From the NCBI GenBank assembly GCA_016875755.1, contig VGOX01000124.1, forward strand, positions 1 through 6,749: a stretch of 6,749 nt of DNA, given 5' to 3'. A program made the translations under genes and the position numbers. Positions 5,910 to 6,749 of this stretch are shown one piece after another (the stretch's first letter is position 1; each line of letters starts with the position of its first letter). Origin of the DNA: Chloroflexota bacterium. GTDB lineage: Bacteria; Chloroflexota; Anaerolineae; Anaerolineales; Villigracilaceae. The notes beneath the pieces were generated by a model. That model was not told the origin of the DNA and made no database searches. It saw only the letters and a program-made list of their open reading frames with translations.

Positions 5910-6749
5910 GATGTCACACTCTGTGTCAATTCGACACGCCCATACCGATAATACGCCGCGCACGCCCCCTCGGACGAAACCATCGTCGCACCGAGCGGAT
6001 TTTCAGGTGTGCATTGCTTGCCAAATGCCGGGCAGTGATGTGGTTTCTTCAGCCCTTGCAGAATCTGCCCCGCAATACAAAGCGGAGATTCTTCTGCGCG
6101 CAAAGATTCCACATCAAACCGCTTTTCGGCATTGAATTCATCGAACTCCGGGCGCAAGCCCCAGCCGCTCATGGGGATCATGCCAATACCGCGCCACTTG
6201 CGGTCGCATTCCATGAATACTTTATTGATAGCGTCTTGCGCAGGTTTCAGTCCTTCAAGAGTCACAGCGCGTTGATAAGCATTCGCAACTTCTACTTTGC
6301 CTTCTTCGAGCAATTGCACGGTCTTCAAAATTCCTTGCACAAGATCGAGTGGTTCAAAACCCGTGACCACCATCGGGACGCCGAACTTCTCCACCAAGGG
6401 CGGATACTCGTGATACCCCATCACTGCATTTACGTGTCCCGCTAACAAAAATCCCTGCACACGATTATGTGGTGAACTCAGAATCGCACTGATAGCAGGT
6501 GGCACGCGGACGTGTGAAACCAGAATAGAAAAATTCTTCAAGCCGAGATGTTGTGCTTGTAACACACTCATCACATTCGGTGGGGCAGTCGTCTCAAAGC
6601 CAATGGCAAAAAACACAACTTGTTTGTCAGGATTCTTCTGCGCCAGCGTCACCGCATCGAGCGGAGAATAGACCACGCGTACATCTCCGCCTTTGGCTTT
6701 GACCGAAAACAGGTCGCGGCTTGAACCGGGTACGCGCAGCATGTCACCG
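5906..6749 (-). CDS. hypD: HypD, Fe-CN/CO assembly scaffold (5' end beyond the window)
   Basis: The visible 280 codons are the C-terminal three quarters of HypD. HypD forms a complex with HypC, carries the iron and receives cyanide from HypE, building the Fe(CN)2CO unit in the cytoplasm. The frame is open through 6749. The ATG at 6742 is internal: it lies in GDMLRVPG, which matches GDAMRVPG near residue 100 of E. coli HypD. About 97 residues are therefore missing, including the conserved N-terminal cysteine motifs (CGGHTH and the GPGCPVC region). Visible family blocks include VRVVYSPLDA, FFAIGFETTAP, GFEPLDLVQG and MVSSEGACAAYYRYGR. Four cysteines near the C-terminus (222, 237, 244 and 261, counted from the Met at 6742) align with the four that hold the [4Fe-4S] cluster. 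The stop overlaps the hypE start by four bases. hypC would be expected just beyond the edge, but that is inference. Confidence 0.97.
   Translation of the reverse strand, partial: GDMLRVPGSSRDLFSVKAKGGDVRVVYSPLDAVTLAQKNPDKQVVFFAIGFETTAPPNVMSVLQAQHLGLKNFSILVSHVRVPPAISAILSSPHNRVQGFLLAGHVNAVMGYHEYPPLVEKFGVPMVVTGFEPLDLVQGILKTVQLLEEGKVEVANAYQRAVTLEGLKPAQDAINKVFMECDRKWRGIGMIPMSGWGLRPEFDEFNAEKRFDVESLRAEESPLCIAGQILQGLKKPHHCPAFGKQCTPENPLGATMVSSEGACAAYYRYGRVELTQSVTS

Overview
The window reads as a stretch of bacterial chromosome in which every convincing gene lies on the minus strand. Protein style suggests a member of the Chloroflexota, probably of the Anaerolineae: lipoproteins with long Pro/Thr linkers joining a LysM domain to an M23 peptidase, a PRIC-ending HypE, and moderate GC content. 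This assignment is inference from protein style; the window has no rRNA or other phylogenetic marker.

Layout in the direction of transcription, from high to low coordinates. (1) 6749-4845: the 3' part of hypD, cut by the window edge, followed by hypE with a 4-base ATGA overlap. Together they help build the Fe(CN)2CO centre of [NiFe] hydrogenases. (2) 4738-4292: a small protein with two CBS domains, with a strong ribosome binding site and its own intrinsic terminator (4242-4280). An imperfect inverted repeat (4783-4818) sits between hypE and this gene. (3) 4086-3613: a GNAT-family N-acetyltransferase, closed by a long hairpin terminator (3554-3591). (4) 3506-1: a tandem run of at least three cell-envelope lipoprotein genes. 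The first two are full-length paralogues with the order lipobox, Pro/Thr linker, LysM, lysozyme/transglycosylase-like helical region, LasA/beta-lytic-like M23 peptidase. The third is cut by the left edge after its lipobox, linker and the start of a LysM domain.

The envelope genes probably form one transcription unit: spacing is 40 bases between the first and second, and the second and third overlap by 8 bases. Each product is predicted to be exported, anchored by a lipid at an N-terminal cysteine, held to peptidoglycan by LysM, and to cut peptide cross-links through a zinc site. The two full-length paralogues differ at informative places. One has Gln where the putative transglycosylase catalytic Glu should be, and the other has nine extra residues between its first two zinc ligands. 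Both carry a DxDxDG calcium-type loop inside the peptidase domain.

No stretch longer than 300 bases lacks a gene. I found no RNA gene, mobile element or CRISPR array.
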